A DNA stretch of 55,487 bases from the NCBI GenBank assembly GCA_002396205.1, contig DGXB01000082.1, positions 1 to 55,487 of the forward strand, given 5' to 3'. Of the stretch, positions 8,814-16,997 are shown piece by piece. The DNA comes from Bacteroidales bacterium UBA4243 (lineage in GTDB: Bacteria; Bacteroidota; Bacteroidia; Bacteroidales; F082). Positions within the stretch are counted from its first letter, which is position 1. Every line of letters starts with the position of its first letter. A program made the translations under genes and the position numbers. The notes beneath the pieces are model-generated. The model was not told where the DNA came from, made no database searches, and worked only from the letters and a program-made list of their open reading frames with translations.

Positions 8814-9884
8814 ATGGCACTCAATTGCGGAATCATCGGTCTTTCAAGCGTTGGAAAGACCACCATATTCAATTGTATATCAAACACTAAGGCAGAAATC
8901 GGTTTTGCCTCGAAGTCGAACATCGGCATGTGCGAGGTGAGAGACGAGCGGTTGCAACTCATCGACAACATCTCCCACTCGAAGCGCATCGTGCCCGCCA
9001 CGGTCGAAATCGTCGACCTTCCCGGTCTGAGCAAAGGTGGCCAGGGCGTGGGCAACAAACTCTTAGCCGAAGTGCAGACGATGGATGCCCTCATCCACGT
9101 GCTCCGTTGCTTCGACGACCCCAACATCCCCCACAGCGAAGGCAGCGTTGACCCCGTTCGCGACATGGAACTCGTCGACTTTGAGCTACAAGTGCGCGAC
9201 TTGGACTTGGTCACGAGAAAACTTGAGCGCGTCCAAAAACTGCTGAAAAACGGTGAGAAAGACAACAAGAAAGCCTTTGACGTTTTAACGGTTTACAAAG
9301 AGACCTTGGAGAACTTCGGCAACGCCCGCGATGCGAACGTGGCCGACGAGGACAAGAAATTCATACAGGACATCCAACTGCTCACCGCCAAGCCCATCAT
9401 CTACGTCTGCAATGTGGACGACGCTTCGGCCACCACGGGCAACAAATACTCTGATGCCGTGAAAACCGCCTTGAAGGAAGGTCAGGAAATGGTCATTGTG
9501 GCCGGAAAACTTGAAGCCGAGATCGCCGAACTCGATGCCGACGACCGCCAGCTCTTCATGGAAGACGCCGGATTGACCGAGCCTGGCGTGAACAAGCTCG
9601 TCCGCACTGCCTATCACACCCTGAACCTGCATTCGTTCTTCACCACCGGTCCCGACGAGACGAGGGCTTGGACCATCCATGTGGGCGACACCGCCCCCAT
9701 CGCCGCAGGTGCCATCCACAGCGACCTGCAACGCGGTTTCATCCGCGCCGAGGTGATGAGCACCGAGGACTTCCTGAAATACGGTAGCGAAGCCGCCGTG
9801 AAGGAAGCCGGCAAGTTCCGCGTCGAAGGGAAGACCTACGTCGTGCAAGACGGTGATATTCTGAACATTCGATTCAATGTATAA
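8814..9884 (+). CDS. ychF: Redox-regulated ATPase YchF (Obg-like)
   Basis: A 356-residue member of the universal YchF/OLA1 family, which hydrolyses ATP and associates with ribosomes. Seen in order: the P-loop GLSSVGKTT near the start, the DLPGLSKGGQGVGNKLL switch region, a coiled-coil segment, the atypical G4 motif NVDD (relatives have N.xE, giving ATP rather than GTP use), and the C-terminal TGS domain ending FRVEGKTYVVQDGDILNIRFNV. Usual length is about 365, so it is complete. It is flanked by a terminator upstream. Confidence 0.95.
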   Translation: MALNCGIIGLSSVGKTTIFNCISNTKAEIGFASKSNIGMCEVRDERLQLIDNISHSKRIVPATVEIVDLPGLSKGGQGVGNKLLAEVQTMDALIHVLRCFDDPNIPHSEGSVDPVRDMELVDFELQVRDLDLVTRKLERVQKLLKNGEKDNKKAFDVLTVYKETLENFGNARDANVADEDKKFIQDIQLLTAKPIIYVCNVDDASATTGNKYSDAVKTALKEGQEMVIVAGKLEAEIAELDADDRQLFMEDAGLTEPGVNKLVRTAYHTLNLHSFFTTGPDETRAWTIHVGDTAPIAAGAIHSDLQRGFIRAEVMSTEDFLKYGSEAAVKEAGKFRVEGKTYVVQDGDILNIRFNV

Positions 9885-9889
9885 AAACG

Positions 9890-9941
9890 GCGAATTAAGC
9901 AAATTAAACGAACTGAATTCGCATAATTAGTGAAATTCGCC
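9890..9941. repeat. Short AT-rich inverted repeat between ychF and idi
   Basis: GGCGAATT (9891-9898) and AATTCGCC (9933-9940) are perfect inverse copies around a 34-base AT-rich loop that holds another GAATTCGC. There is no T-run after it, so a simple terminator is unlikely. Confidence 0.4.
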
Positions 9942-9948
9942 GACATAA

Positions 9949-10479
9949 ATGGATAAAATGGAACAGGTGGTATTAGTCGATGAGCAAGATCATCCCATTG
10001 GCCTGATGGAAAAGCAAGCGGCTCATGTGACCCCGCATTTGCACCGTGCCTTCTCGGTGTTCATCTTCAACTCGAAAGGCAAACTGCTGTTGCAGCAGCG
10101 TGCCTTGACAAAGTACCATTCCCCTGGCCTATGGACCAACACCTGCTGCAGCCATCCGCGCGACGGCGAGACTTTGGCCGAAGCCACCTCGCGCCGCCTT
10201 ATGGAAGAGATGGGCATGAGGTGTGAAATGCACGAGGTTTACACCTTTATATATAAGGCACCCGTCGGGCAAGGGCTTACCGAACATGAGTTTGACCACG
10301 TCTGGATTGGCCGAAGCGACGACACACCGCAAATCAACCGCGAGGAAGTGGAATCATGGAAATACATGAGCCTTAGCGACTTGAAAAAAGACATCCAGCT
10401 TCATCCCGAGCTTTACACCGAGTGGTTCAAGATTACTTTCGAGGAAATGAGCCGCCACGCCGAACTTTTGGGGATTTGA
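9949..10479 (+). CDS. idi: Isopentenyl-diphosphate delta-isomerase, type I
   Basis: A 176-residue Nudix-fold enzyme that interconverts isopentenyl and dimethylallyl diphosphate. The catalytic cysteine lies in TNTCCSHP and the Nudix-like helix reads ATSRRLMEEMGM; the later EFDHVWIG carries the second conserved acidic residues. The length is the usual 170-180. The ATG at 9949 has no clear Shine-Dalgarno site; ATG at 9958 is an alternative three residues in. It is between ychF and the porin gene with an AT-rich gap on each side. Confidence 0.93.
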   Translation: MDKMEQVVLVDEQDHPIGLMEKQAAHVTPHLHRAFSVFIFNSKGKLLLQQRALTKYHSPGLWTNTCCSHPRDGETLAEATSRRLMEEMGMRCEMHEVYTFIYKAPVGQGLTEHEFDHVWIGRSDDTPQINREEVESWKYMSLSDLKKDIQLHPELYTEWFKITFEEMSRHAELLGI

Positions 10480-10515
10480 CTTTTCAGCCAAATCCTCTTT
10501 TTTTCAGAAAATAAT

Positions 10516-10567
10516 TAGTAAATATACTTACTATAAGTATTTTTACTATTTTTGCCGCGTATTTTTG
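10516..10567 (+). promoter_or_regulatory. Porin promoter with two -7 boxes and an overlapping palindrome
   Basis: Two TATTTTTG boxes lie at 10547-10554 and 10560-10567. Directly upstream, TAGTAAATATACTTA (10516-10530) and TAAGTATTTTTACTA (10534-10548) are inverse copies with one mismatch and a 3-base spacer, and the right arm overlaps the first -7 box. This is the layout of an operator. The bound factor is unknown. Confidence 0.6.
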
Positions 10568-10597
10568 GAATTGAAAACGTCTTAAAATCTAACTAAA

Positions 10598-11833
10598 ATG
10601 AAACACAACTTTCGCATCGTCATCGGAATGCTATTGTTCGCAATTCCGTTGTGCATCAACGCACAAGTGAGACCTACCAAACCTAAACAAGAGCCTAAGA
10701 AGGTTCAAGTTGAGAAAACAGAGGCCGAAAAACTCGAAAAAGAAAAAGCCAAGAAAGAAGAAAAAGAGAAGAAAGAGAAAGGCAGAAATCCCTTCAACTC
10801 CGACATGCTGAAGTTCTCGGGCTTCGTGCAAGGCATGTACCAAGCCAACCTGAGCGATGAAGGCAAGCTCACCGGCAACACCTTCAGGATGCGCCGCGTG
10901 CGTTTGTCGGCTGAAGGCACGCTCTTCAAAGGCCTGACCTACAAAATCCAAGGCGACTTCAGCCGCTCGCCCATGTTGGTCGACGCTTTCGTGAAGTACA
11001 AAGTGGCCGACGCTTTCGCCATCCAACTCGGTCAGTTCAAGACCCCGTTCTCGCTCGAAAGCCCCATCAACCCCGTCAACCTCGAAATCTTCGACTATGG
11101 CGAAGGCATCCAGAAACTCGTTGGCTACAGCGACGTTTGTGGAGTGGGTGGCATCGGTCGCGACATCGGTTTGATGGCCACGGGTAAGCTTTTCGCCATC
11201 AAGGATGGTGAAGAGGTCAAATACCATGTCGTCGACTACGCCATCGGCGTGTTCAACGGCAACGGACCGACCACTACCGACAACAACAACCGCAAGGACC
11301 TTGTGGGCCGCCTCGAAGTGCATCCCGGCCTCAAGGCTTTGACGCTGAGTGGATCGTACTATTATGGCAAATACAAGAGTTCCATCGATGTCGAAAACGT
11401 CGCCACAGGCGAGACCAACCTTGGCCATGGTACTCGTAACCGTTGGGCAGCTGGATTACAATACAACGACGGTAGCCTTGTCGTGCGTGGCGAGTACATC
11501 GGTGGCAAGACAGGCTATCAAGCTGGCACTATCAATGAATACGGGAATCCATTCACTGAAAACCGCTTCCTCAACAGCAATGGCTACTATGGCGTGATTG
11601 GCTACAACTTTGCTCTCGGCAAGGAGAAAAAGCAGACTTTGATGCCCGTGCTTCGATACGAGCACTTCACCCAAAACGCCGACATCACAAAAGGCGGCAC
11701 CAACTGGTACACCGTTGGCGTCAACTACTGGCCTATCAAGTCACTCAACTTCAAACTCGACTACTCCCTTATCCAAAAGGAAAGCGGAAGCAACTCACAC
11801 CGCGTGGTCGGCATCTTGAGCTATAAGTTCTAA
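10598..11833 (+). CDS. Outer-membrane porin of the OprO/OprP (phosphate-selective porin) family
   Basis: A 411-residue porin. After the signal peptide (ending LCINAQ) comes a Lys/Glu-rich stretch of about 45 residues likely to form a periplasmic coiled coil, then the barrel, starting near LKFSGFVQGMYQANLS, with the family's RMRRVRLSAEGTLFKGLTYKIQ region. It ends in a short strand VVGILSYKF with a C-terminal Phe. Family members pass phosphate or other anions; the substrate cannot be read from the sequence. The next gene on the strand is a YeiH-type transporter, which suggests, weakly, an anion or sulfur role. The start is supported by two -7 boxes upstream. Confidence 0.85.
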   Translation: MKHNFRIVIGMLLFAIPLCINAQVRPTKPKQEPKKVQVEKTEAEKLEKEKAKKEEKEKKEKGRNPFNSDMLKFSGFVQGMYQANLSDEGKLTGNTFRMRRVRLSAEGTLFKGLTYKIQGDFSRSPMLVDAFVKYKVADAFAIQLGQFKTPFSLESPINPVNLEIFDYGEGIQKLVGYSDVCGVGGIGRDIGLMATGKLFAIKDGEEVKYHVVDYAIGVFNGNGPTTTDNNNRKDLVGRLEVHPGLKALTLSGSYYYGKYKSSIDVENVATGETNLGHGTRNRWAAGLQYNDGSLVVRGEYIGGKTGYQAGTINEYGNPFTENRFLNSNGYYGVIGYNFALGKEKKQTLMPVLRYEHFTQNADITKGGTNWYTVGVNYWPIKSLNFKLDYSLIQKESGSNSHRVVGILSYKF

Positions 11834-11835
11834 AA

Positions 11836-11906
11836 GGACACGGGACTTCGTGACACGAGACACGGGACAAACCGTCTCGCGTCACATGTCTCGCAGTCTC
11901 GCGTCA
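11836..11906. repeat. Interspersed GACACGGGAC / GTCTCGCGTC repeat, copy 1
   Basis: The gap between the porin and the yeiH-like gene is filled by short units such as GACACGGGAC, GACACGAGAC, GTCTCGCGTC and GTCTCGCAGTCTCG, with rough dyad symmetry. A related copy is at 34594-34680. Confidence 0.65.
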
Positions 11907-11935
11907 ACAAACAATCATTAAACATCTGAAACACT

Positions 11936-13273
11936 ATGGCAAACAACAACATCTCCAACCTCTGGAAAAAAGAGGACTGGTTGGCCGTTTGGATCGGCTT
12001 CATTGTCATTGCGGTGGCTTGTATCGCCGTTCTCACCGGTTCATTTGATTTCTCCGCCGCCAAGTTCGGCACCTGGCACTGGTGGGAAAACGTGGAAGAA
12101 AAGAAATCCCTGGCCGCCCAATTCAACGGCGAGTTTTGGATCAAACTGCTGCGCACTTTCTTGGTGACGGGCATCCTGTTCGGCATCGGCATCAAGCTGC
12201 AAGGCGAGAAGATCGGGAAGTTCATCCCCGCCTTCGTCGTGCTGTTCCTCATCTGCATCGTGGTGCGCATGATTAGCGCCGAATACACCCTCAAGATGTA
12301 CCTCGAATGGGCTTTCTGGGCCTTGCTCATCGGCCTGCTCATCTCCAACACCGTTGGCACGCCCGAATGGCTAAGACCCGCCATCCGCACTGAATTTTAC
12401 ATCAAGACGGGTTTGGTCATCATGGGCTTCTCGGTGCTGTTCTCCAACATCGCCAAGTTCGGCCTCTACGGTCTCGGCATTGCGTGGATTGTCACTCCCA
12501 TCGTCATCATCTTCATGTGGTGGTTAGGCACCAAGGTGCTGAAAATCGACAACAAGCCTTTGGTCATCACCTTGGCTTCGGCCACTTCGGTATGCGGCAC
12601 CAGCGCCGCCATCGCCACAGGCGCTGCCGCCAAGGCCAAGAAGGAAGACCTCTCGTTGGCCATCTCCATCTCCATCATCTTCACCATTTTGATGATGGTG
12701 TTCGAACCCATGATCATCCGCGCCTGCGGCATGAACCAACTCATGGGCGGTGCCCTTATTGGCGGTACTGTTGACTCGACAGGTGCTGTGGTGCTGGCCG
12801 GTAACGCGCTTGGTGAAGAAGCCGAGCAAGCTGCCGTCCTCGTGAAGAGCATCCAGAACATCCTCATCGGCTTCATCGCTTTCTTCGTGGCCATCTTCTT
12901 CGCCACCAAGGTCGACAAAGACCCGAACCAGAAGGTCGGTGCAGGCGAAATCTGGAACCGTTTCCCGAAGTTCATCATCGGTTTCTTCGTAGCTTCTTTG
13001 GTCGCCTCGTTCATCGTCAAGCCCCTTGGCGGCGACGTGAAAGCCATCAACGGCGTGCTCGACCAATACAAGAACTGGGCTTTCGTTTTAGCCTTCACCA
13101 GCATCGGCCTCGACACCAACTTCAAAGCCCTCTTCAAGCAGATGCAAGGCGGCAAGGTGCTCTGGCTCTACATCATCGGCCAGTTGTTCAACATTGCACT
13201 CACACTGTTTGCCGTGTGGTTCCTGCTCTCAGGCGCTGTGTTTGAAGTTCCTGTTCTCGACATGTTCAAATGA
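11936..13273 (+). CDS. YeiH-family (UPF0324) putative sulfate exporter
   Basis: A 445-residue inner-membrane protein with about eleven hydrophobic segments. The family signatures are visible: FYIKTGLVIMGFSVLFSN, SATSVCGTSAAIATG (a conserved loop with Cys) and ALIGGTVDSTGAVVLAGNALG. Some relatives lie beside sulfonate-use genes, the basis for the sulfate-export name; transport has not been shown for most. The stop overlaps the ATG of a small membrane-protein gene by 4 bases (ATGA). The upstream gap contains an interspersed repeat and no clear promoter, so transcription may come from the porin. Confidence 0.88.
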   Translation: MANNNISNLWKKEDWLAVWIGFIVIAVACIAVLTGSFDFSAAKFGTWHWWENVEEKKSLAAQFNGEFWIKLLRTFLVTGILFGIGIKLQGEKIGKFIPAFVVLFLICIVVRMISAEYTLKMYLEWAFWALLIGLLISNTVGTPEWLRPAIRTEFYIKTGLVIMGFSVLFSNIAKFGLYGLGIAWIVTPIVIIFMWWLGTKVLKIDNKPLVITLASATSVCGTSAAIATGAAAKAKKEDLSLAISISIIFTILMMVFEPMIIRACGMNQLMGGALIGGTVDSTGAVVLAGNALGEEAEQAAVLVKSIQNILIGFIAFFVAIFFATKVDKDPNQKVGAGEIWNRFPKFIIGFFVASLVASFIVKPLGGDVKAINGVLDQYKNWAFVLAFTSIGLDTNFKALFKQMQGGKVLWLYIIGQLFNIALTLFAVWFLLSGAVFEVPVLDMFK

Positions 13274-13566
13274 TGAACAAAAACCACAAAATCTTCAAAG
13301 TGATTACCATCGTCGTGGTGGTAATCACTTTGTTTTTGGCTGGCTGGATCATGGCCAACCAGTTCGGTCTCGTCGAAGGCTACGACTTCGGCGCAGGGTC
13401 ATATTATTATGCCGACATCCCCACCGAGCAATACCAACAAATCGACAAGGAAGGCGCCTACCAAACCGCCGTACCAAAATGGGTTTTCTACGTCCTCTTC
13501 TTCGCCTGGGGCTGGCTGATGTGGCGGCTCTGGGTCTGGGTGGAGAACAGGGGAAAAAATCAGTGA
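13270..13566 (+). CDS. Small two-segment membrane protein
   Basis: A 98-residue protein with one hydrophobic segment near the N-terminus (ITIVVVVITLFLAGWIM) and one near the C-terminus (WVFYVLFFAWGWLMWRLW), and a 40-residue polar, Tyr-rich loop between. It is translation-coupled to the YeiH-like transporter (ATGA overlap), so it may be an accessory subunit. I do not recognise the family. Its 3' end overlaps the 3' end of the Fic gene on the other strand by 7 bases. Confidence 0.7.
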   Translation: MMNKNHKIFKVITIVVVVITLFLAGWIMANQFGLVEGYDFGAGSYYYADIPTEQYQQIDKEGAYQTAVPKWVFYVLFFAWGWLMWRLWVWVENRGKNQ

Positions 13567-14753
13567 CTTGAGATGATTTCGTTGTACAACACCGTGCCTT
13601 TTGTCGTCAGCAAGTATTTTTGTCGTGGGTGATTGGGTTTGTCGGGATAGCGCATTCTGACATACTTTTCCTTCAATGCCGGATTGAGATACACCTCCAT
13701 GAAACTCTCCCTGTTCTTCAAGCCAAGATGTTCAAGCATTTCCTTGATGGACATTTCCTTCAACCCGACAACCATCAATAAACTAATGATTTTCATATTC
13801 TTAGGAAGCAACTTGTCGGGTAGGTTGTCGGGTAGGTTGTCGGGTAACTTGTCGGGTAGGTTGTCGGGTGACTTGTCGGGTAAGTTGTCGGGTATTTGTT
13901 CCGTTTCCGGCATTTTCCATTCCTCGGGAGGATCGATGATCATATAGCGATTCTTCAGTGTGTTTTCCTCTCCGAGAAGCAAGTTACGGAAGAAACGCAC
14001 CAAGAAGACCGGTTCATAGTCGATGCCTTTGGCCACGTTGCGATAATTGGCACGGACAAGCGCGTTGCGGAAATACCACGAATGTTGCTCAAACAAGTCG
14101 TTATTCACATCGAAGCCTAACGAACGGAGATATTTGATGGTGAAAATGGCCGTGGTTCGGGTGTTGCCTTCGCCGAAAGGATGAATCTGCCACAAACCCG
14201 AAACAAACTTGGCGATATGCTCAACCAACCGATTCTTTTCCAACGATTTATAGTCGAATTGCCATTCTTGGTCAAGGTCGTATTGAAGCGTCATCTGCAA
14301 ATCCTCCCAATGGGCATAAAACACCGTATCGCCACGCAAAACCCATTCCTTTTTCGTGATGTCATAGTCGCGGAATCGGCCAGCGTGTTTGAAAACGCCA
14401 TTGAAAATGGCACGATGGATGGCCGCAAATCCTGCCACGCTATAGGTGAACGAGTCGGTTTGCAGCAATTTCGAGATGTTCGTTGAGACCTTGTCGGCCT
14501 CTTCCACGTTGGCATCGCCTTCGTCATGCGTCGTTTTCTTGATATAATATTGGTTGACCAATTCCTTGGCCTCGTCGATGGTGATGTCGCCTTCGATGTT
14601 GCGGCGGGCCGTCTCCTGAAGGTAGGCCGAAGTCTTCAGTCCGTCGACGGCCTGCAAGCCGATGGCCACGCGCCAAGCATCCGCACGCGCCTTCTTCTGC
14701 GGCTCGCCCTGACGGATATATTCGTCGAAATTGATGTATTGTTCCTCGCTCAT
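13560..14753 (-). CDS. Fic-domain protein (likely AMP-transferase) with PDNL repeat linker
   Basis: About 397 residues. The Fic core motif HPFGEGNTR lies at about 190-198 (consensus HxFx(D/E)GNxR), with the catalytic His present. Upstream, RNIEGD resembles the inhibitory helix (S/T)xxxE(G/N) of self-restrained Fic proteins, without the usual Ser/Thr position. Behind the Fic domain are seven tetrapeptides PDNL/PDKL/PDKS, then a winged-helix-like C-terminal domain (SIKEMLEHLGLKNRESF). Fic proteins transfer AMP or other groups to target proteins; the target is unknown. A TTG at 14774 extends the frame but lies in the promoter, so ATG 14753 is chosen. It opens the accessory island. Confidence 0.88.
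   Translation of the reverse strand: MSEEQYINFDEYIRQGEPQKKARADAWRVAIGLQAVDGLKTSAYLQETARRNIEGDITIDEAKELVNQYYIKKTTHDEGDANVEEADKVSTNISKLLQTDSFTYSVAGFAAIHRAIFNGVFKHAGRFRDYDITKKEWVLRGDTVFYAHWEDLQMTLQYDLDQEWQFDYKSLEKNRLVEHIAKFVSGLWQIHPFGEGNTRTTAIFTIKYLRSLGFDVNNDLFEQHSWYFRNALVRANYRNVAKGIDYEPVFLVRFFRNLLLGEENTLKNRYMIIDPPEEWKMPETEQIPDNLPDKSPDNLPDKLPDNLPDNLPDKLLPKNMKIISLLMVVGLKEMSIKEMLEHLGLKNRESFMEVYLNPALKEKYVRMRYPDKPNHPRQKYLLTTKGTVLYNEIISSH
13811..13893 (-). repeat. Tandem 12-base repeats inside the Fic gene
   Basis: About seven copies of a 12-base unit (plus-strand form TTGTCGGGTAGG with variants) encode PDNL/PDKL. The unit keeps frame, so copy-number change would alter linker length only. Confidence 0.9.
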
Positions 14754-14771
14754 GCTTTTGCTATTGAATTG

Positions 14772-14803
14772 CAAAGATAAACATTTTTGATGAGATTACC
14801 AAA
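14772..14803 (-). promoter_or_regulatory. Bacteroidota-type promoter of the Fic gene
   Basis: On the minus strand TTTG (14800-14803), 20 bases, then TATCTTTG (14772-14779): a full consensus match, 18 bases before the ATG at 14753. Confidence 0.75.
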
Positions 14804-14817
14804 TCAAAAACGAACTT

Positions 14818-15699
14818 TTATACTTGGTTATTAGGCAAATAATGTTCAAAATCCACCGTTGGCAGCTTGCTCCCTTTTGCCACCACATCCTTGACAAACT
14901 GCTCACATTCTTCAGCAGACATCTTTCCTCGCTTCATTGCATAATACAGGAAATCAATCGTAGTCAGATAGGTGGTATGATTTTGACCTTCTCCATAGCC
15001 GATTAGGTTGAGCAGCTCGAGATAATGCCCTTCAGAAATCCTTTCCTCGTCGAATAACTTACGGGCCTTGGAGCCAAAATCACCAATGACCAATCCCTCG
15101 TTTCCTTTTGAATAGAGTTCGACATCATATCCTCGCAAAGCTGCCTCCTGCGTAATCGAAATCGCCAACAACTCGTCAGCTGACACAGGACTGATAATGC
15201 GCAATTCCTTCAGCCTCACCACCAAAGTATGATGCGAAGCCCCATAAAGATGCTCCATCCGAAGCAACGTGTCAATACTGACACTTTTGCCGACAATCTC
15301 ATTGGATGGAATGTTTTTCAGCAAGCCCTCCTTCGGCATCAGCAAAGCGGAAGCGAACAGGTTGGCCGACCTCTCTACGGCATCGGTATAGATTGAGTTG
15401 TCGCAGAAATGCGGTTGGGGATTCTCGTCATAATAAAGATGGTACAACTCGTGCGCAATGGTAAAATGTTGTCGTCCCCGCCTCGAATTGCTGTTCACCA
15501 ACATAAAACGATGCTTTTTGTCAGGAGTCAGCAAAGACAATCCAAATAGTTTGTCCGACAAAGGCCGGTAGAGTGTCATCACATTCAACTGGCGGAGAAC
15601 CGTTTTCATATTGAGCGGTTCCGTTGCGGAAACACGCAGCAACTCGCTTCGCATCTTTCCTGCAAGGATTTCGGCCGTTTCAAGGTTCAGCTTTTTCAT
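14818..15699 (-). CDS. ImmA/IrrE-family metallopeptidase
   Basis: A 293-residue protein with the zinc motif HELYH at residues 83-87 and a likely third ligand Glu109 in the following helix (VERSANLFASALLMP), as in the ImmA/IrrE (COG2856) family. Such proteases cut repressors of mobile elements or stress genes. The C-terminal 140 residues, largely helical, have no motif I know. Its ATG overlaps the stop of the XRE regulator gene by 4 bases, so the two are co-translated; this repressor-protease pairing is common and often behaves as a toxin-antitoxin or phage-related switch. The likely target is the XRE partner, by inference. Confidence 0.85.
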   Translation of the reverse strand: MKKLNLETAEILAGKMRSELLRVSATEPLNMKTVLRQLNVMTLYRPLSDKLFGLSLLTPDKKHRFMLVNSNSRRGRQHFTIAHELYHLYYDENPQPHFCDNSIYTDAVERSANLFASALLMPKEGLLKNIPSNEIVGKSVSIDTLLRMEHLYGASHHTLVVRLKELRIISPVSADELLAISITQEAALRGYDVELYSKGNEGLVIGDFGSKARKLFDEERISEGHYLELLNLIGYGEGQNHTTYLTTIDFLYYAMKRGKMSAEECEQFVKDVVAKGSKLPTVDFEHYLPNNQV

Positions 15700-16034
15700 T
15701 TTCCCAACAGCCTTTCCATCTTCAGATAATTCATCACAATGCTCTTGAACGAGGCCACCTCTCGCATATCATCAGCGCTAAGGTCATCAGCGCGGAAGGC
15801 GCAGACCAGCATATTGTGGACTACCGTTTCGTCTTCCTCAAAAAGAAGCGCCAATTCGCAGCCGAGCAAATCCGCAGCCTTTTGCAGCACTTCCAAAGGT
15901 ATTTCGCGCTCGCCTGCCTCATAGTTGGCGTAAGCCGAACGCCCAACACCAAGATATTCAGCCATTTTCTCTTGCGTATAGCCATTGGCCTCCCGCAAGG
16001 CTTTCAGGTTTCTGCCTGTGATTGTTTTTTCCAT
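15696..16034 (-). CDS. XRE-family helix-turn-helix regulator
   Basis: A 112-residue protein with an N-terminal HTH_3 domain (about residues 8-62: NLKALREANGYTQEKMAEYL then VGRSAYANYEAGEREIPLEV), followed by a short helical tail. It is probably the repressor of its own operon and the substrate or partner of the coupled ImmA-like protease. The frame is open further upstream, but the ATG at 16034 is preferred: a TATTTTTG box lies at 16055-16062 on this strand, 20 bases before it. Confidence 0.88.
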   Translation of the reverse strand: MEKTITGRNLKALREANGYTQEKMAEYLGVGRSAYANYEAGEREIPLEVLQKAADLLGCELALLFEEDETVVHNMLVCAFRADDLSADDMREVASFKSIVMNYLKMERLLGK

Positions 16035-16054
16035 TACTACCTTGTTTTGCGTGG

Positions 16055-16112
16055 CAAAAATACAAAATATTTCAATTATCATACATTTTGCCACGGAATT
16101 TGTGTATTTTTG
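16055..16112. promoter_or_regulatory. Divergent promoter region between XRE regulator and small gene
   Basis: Back-to-back TATTTTTG boxes: minus strand 16055-16062 for the XRE gene, plus strand 16105-16112 for the gene at 16132. The region is nearly symmetric (CAAAAATACAAA on the left, TTTGTGTATTTTTG on the right), so the regulator may bind here and control both sides. Confidence 0.55.
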
Positions 16113-16131
16113 CAGAAATAAATCAAACATC

Positions 16132-16533
16132 ATGGACAAAACAAAACTAGCCAAATACGAATCAGAGATAATCTACAATCAGTCAGGAGTAAAAGCCGTT
16201 ACAGCCTCACTTTACTCCGCATTATGCGAACCTGAAATAAAGCCTTTCACCAGAGATGACCTACACCGATTGTATGATTATTACAGGGCAATGTTCAAAC
16301 ATCAAATTGAAATGAATGACGTTTGGTCGGATGAAGAAAAAGAGCGGAAGAAAGTGGGTATAGACACTTGGTTAGGCATTGGGGAATGATTTGACCGGTC
16401 CAAAATGGTCACCGACCCTTATTATCCGCCACGGCCTGCACAAATTAGCGTTTATGACCGAATTGTGTTTGTGATTATGGCCAATTCCATTCTTGCTGGA
16501 CTGAGGAAAACTCTTGATGTCGGGCAAACATGA
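16132..16533 (+). pseudogene. Small island gene, copy 1, broken by an in-frame TGA
   Basis: ATG at 16132 gives 85 residues to a TGA at 16387-16389. Reading on in frame gives 48 more codons to a stop at 16531. The full frame aligns without gaps to the copy at 18442-18780 across the TGA: PFTRDDLHRLYDY against PFTRDDLHQLYDY, shared KERKK, then 24 residues up to a shared YYPP in which the TGA falls opposite a Met. So the longer protein (133 residues) is the ancestral form and this copy has a nonsense mutation, or makes a short product. The family and function are unknown to me. A TATTTTTG box stands 20 bases upstream. Confidence 0.7.
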
Positions 16534-16565
16534 CATCTATTGAAAAGCCATCTAGTTCCCTACCT

Positions 16566-16997
16566 CTATCTTTCTAATAAGAAAGCATCACCTGTCCTAC
16601 AAAACTTTATGCATACCCCCTTATTGCGAAACCTTTTTTCAATGGCTTGTCGTTTCGTGTCGTTTTTGGGACAAGTGTTTGAAAACACGGCAAAAGCCAT
16701 TCGTTTTGCCTCTCTCTGTCGTGGCGGAAGTTTTTCTATTGTCTCTTTCAGTTGTTCCACGGCTTTCATTGTGTCACCACCCTTTAATTCAACGAAATAC
16801 TGGTCGGCATACATCTCACTTTCCAGCAACTTGTCGCATTTAGGTCCATCGGCAGCACTAAAAACACAACCATCCACCTGAATTGCCAAATAGGAGTTAT
16901 GATTGGGATTCTCAAAAGCTATCCTTGATTTTTTCTCGGAAAAAACAATGAGGGGATTGGTTGTTTTTGTGGTACAATGTGCAGGTATCTCTCTCAT
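16566..16997 (-). CDS. Small PD-(D/E)XK-like nuclease candidate, partner of the AAA ATPase
   Basis: A 143-residue protein. The pattern Asp55 (PKCDKLLES), then FVELKGGD with Glu70-x-Lys72, then a helix with Gln82 (AVEQLKETI) fits the PD-(D/E)XK nuclease core; the family is not otherwise known to me. The C-terminal third is basic with several Cys and Lys (KFCRTGDAFLLER). Its ATG overlaps the stop of the upstream ATPase gene by 4 bases, so the two are co-translated. An ATPase sensor with a nuclease effector is a common plan for phage-defence pairs; that role is inference here. Confidence 0.65.
   Translation of the reverse strand: MREIPAHCTTKTTNPLIVFSEKKSRIAFENPNHNSYLAIQVDGCVFSAADGPKCDKLLESEMYADQYFVELKGGDTMKAVEQLKETIEKLPPRQREAKRMAFAVFSNTCPKNDTKRQAIEKRFRNKGVCIKFCRTGDAFLLER

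Noticed and set aside
16387..16389. TGA read as selenocysteine
   Set aside because: The equivalent residue in the other copy is Met, no Cys or redox motif is near, and no SECIS-like hairpin follows.
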